The notes under the pieces are model-generated. The model was given only the letters and a program-made list of their open reading frames with translations, was not told where the DNA came from and searched no databases. From Ignavibacteriales bacterium (lineage in GTDB: Bacteria; Bacteroidota; Ignavibacteria; Ignavibacteriales; Melioribacteraceae), in the NCBI GenBank assembly GCA_016177735.1, contig JACOUS010000013.1, positions 78,567-142,566 of the forward strand: a stretch of DNA of 64,000 nucleotides, read 5' to 3'. How positions within the stretch are numbered: position 1 is the first letter of the stretch; every line of letters starts with the position of its first letter. Position numbers and translations under genes: made by a program. Positions 63,890 to 64,000 of the stretch are shown here, in pieces.

Positions 63890-64000
63890 TTAGTGAACCT
63901 CTCTGCGTAGCAGAGAGGTTTTTTTATTCCATTTTTTAACTTGAAGCTTATTCTGTTGGTGCATCTCATTTGGTGTTAACATCGAACAACTCAAATGTGG
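63890..64000 (-). CDS. partial IS3-family transposase OrfB (C-terminus)
   Basis: On the minus strand one frame is open from the right edge to TAA at 63890-63892. It reads PHLSCSMLTPNEMHQQNKL followed by QVKKWNKKTSLLRREVH. The PHxS...TPxExH pattern is the C-terminal motif of IS3-family integrase-core transposases (after the catalytic Glu). The catalytic DDE residues lie outside the window, so activity cannot be judged. Confidence 0.65.
   Translation of the reverse strand, partial: PHLSCSMLTPNEMHQQNKLQVKKWNKKTSLLRREVH
63896..63925 (+). terminator. hairpin with T run at the end of the IS-like element
   Basis: AACCTCTCTGC (63896-63906) pairs with GCAGAGAGGTT (63910-63920), followed by seven T on the plus strand. 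Oriented to stop transcription entering the element from the left; no plus-strand gene ends here. Confidence 0.6.

Larger units (their letters stand above)
63860..64000 (-). mobile_element. 3' end of an IS3-family-like element running off the right edge (partial)
   Basis: The segment starts TGAGTCGTCCTAAAAAAGGT followed by TGACTG, an IS3/IS150-type terminal repeat (such ends read TG...), 19 bp upstream of the DUF3467 start. Inside it lie the last codons of an OrfB-like frame (63890-64000) and a strong hairpin. The left boundary at 63860 is inferred from the end motif; the remainder lies outside the window. Confidence 0.6.

Overview
The window is an AT-rich, gene-dense chromosomal segment of a free-living Gram-negative bacterium, most likely a member of the Bacteroidota/Chlorobi side of the tree and closest in style to Ignavibacteria. 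Evidence: a complete type IX secretion C-terminal sorting domain (30609-32687), several Bacteroidetes-type promoters with a TAnnTTTG -7 box and a TTG 20-21 bases upstream, Shine-Dalgarno sites that are nevertheless often present, an lptF/lptG-like pair, many SPI/SPII exported proteins and outer-membrane barrels, and an LDH-like malate dehydrogenase. The placement is an inference from style and gene content; no search was run.

Layout. 1-2.6 kb: malQ, an inverted-repeat element, a periplasmic glutathione peroxidase. 2.7-7.0 kb (minus): five genes of accessory character, led by a divergent sigma-like protein and a zinc-finger/membrane/beta-propeller protein. 7.3-9.0 kb: a SWIM zinc-finger protein. 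9.2-17.7 kb: pta, an AI-2E-type permease, a beta-CASP hydrolase, an FN3 lipoprotein plus a barrel protein, an RsbW-like kinase, mdh. 17.8-26.2 kb (minus): rplU-rpmA, then a tightly overlapping operon of exported protein, DNA methyltransferase, xseA, xseB, dxs, oxidoreductase, PhoB-like and PhoR-like genes. 26.5-30.5 kb (plus): surE, a VWA-like membrane protein, hemerythrin, comF. 30.6-34.5 kb (minus): an accessory trio of lipoprotein amidase, secreted propeller and T9SS-exported propeller. 34.8-37.9 kb: argS, rsfS, a LytR_C protein, a small exported protein. 38-42.4 kb: ridA and mazG (divergent), phoH, a LysM protein, a small coiled-coil lipoprotein, radC. 42.4-49.5 kb (minus): guaA, gcvH, accC, accB, a TPR protein, a PHP protein, a small dimeric-barrel protein, dapF. 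49.6-49.9 kb: tmRNA. 50.0-53.9 kb: cobalamin adenosyltransferase, ygfZ, a lipoprotein, an M20 peptidase. 54.2-56.6 kb (plus): lptF/lptG-like pair. 56.7-63.2 kb (minus): exported protein, FecR-domain protein, outer-membrane barrel and CHASE2 adenylate cyclase in one operon. 63.5 kb to the end: a DUF3467 protein whose upstream region is cut by what looks like the end of an IS3-family element running off the right edge.

Most of the sequence is ordinary housekeeping. The parts that looked least explained are the FecR/barrel/CHASE2-cyclase operon (56.7-63.2 kb), the sigma-like/propeller anti-sigma locus (2.7-7.0 kb), the secreted trio (30.6-34.5 kb), and several small families of terminal-inverted-repeat elements with no coding capacity (1834, 11553, 15990, 38028, 54051). 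No CRISPR array, prophage, rRNA or tRNA gene was seen.
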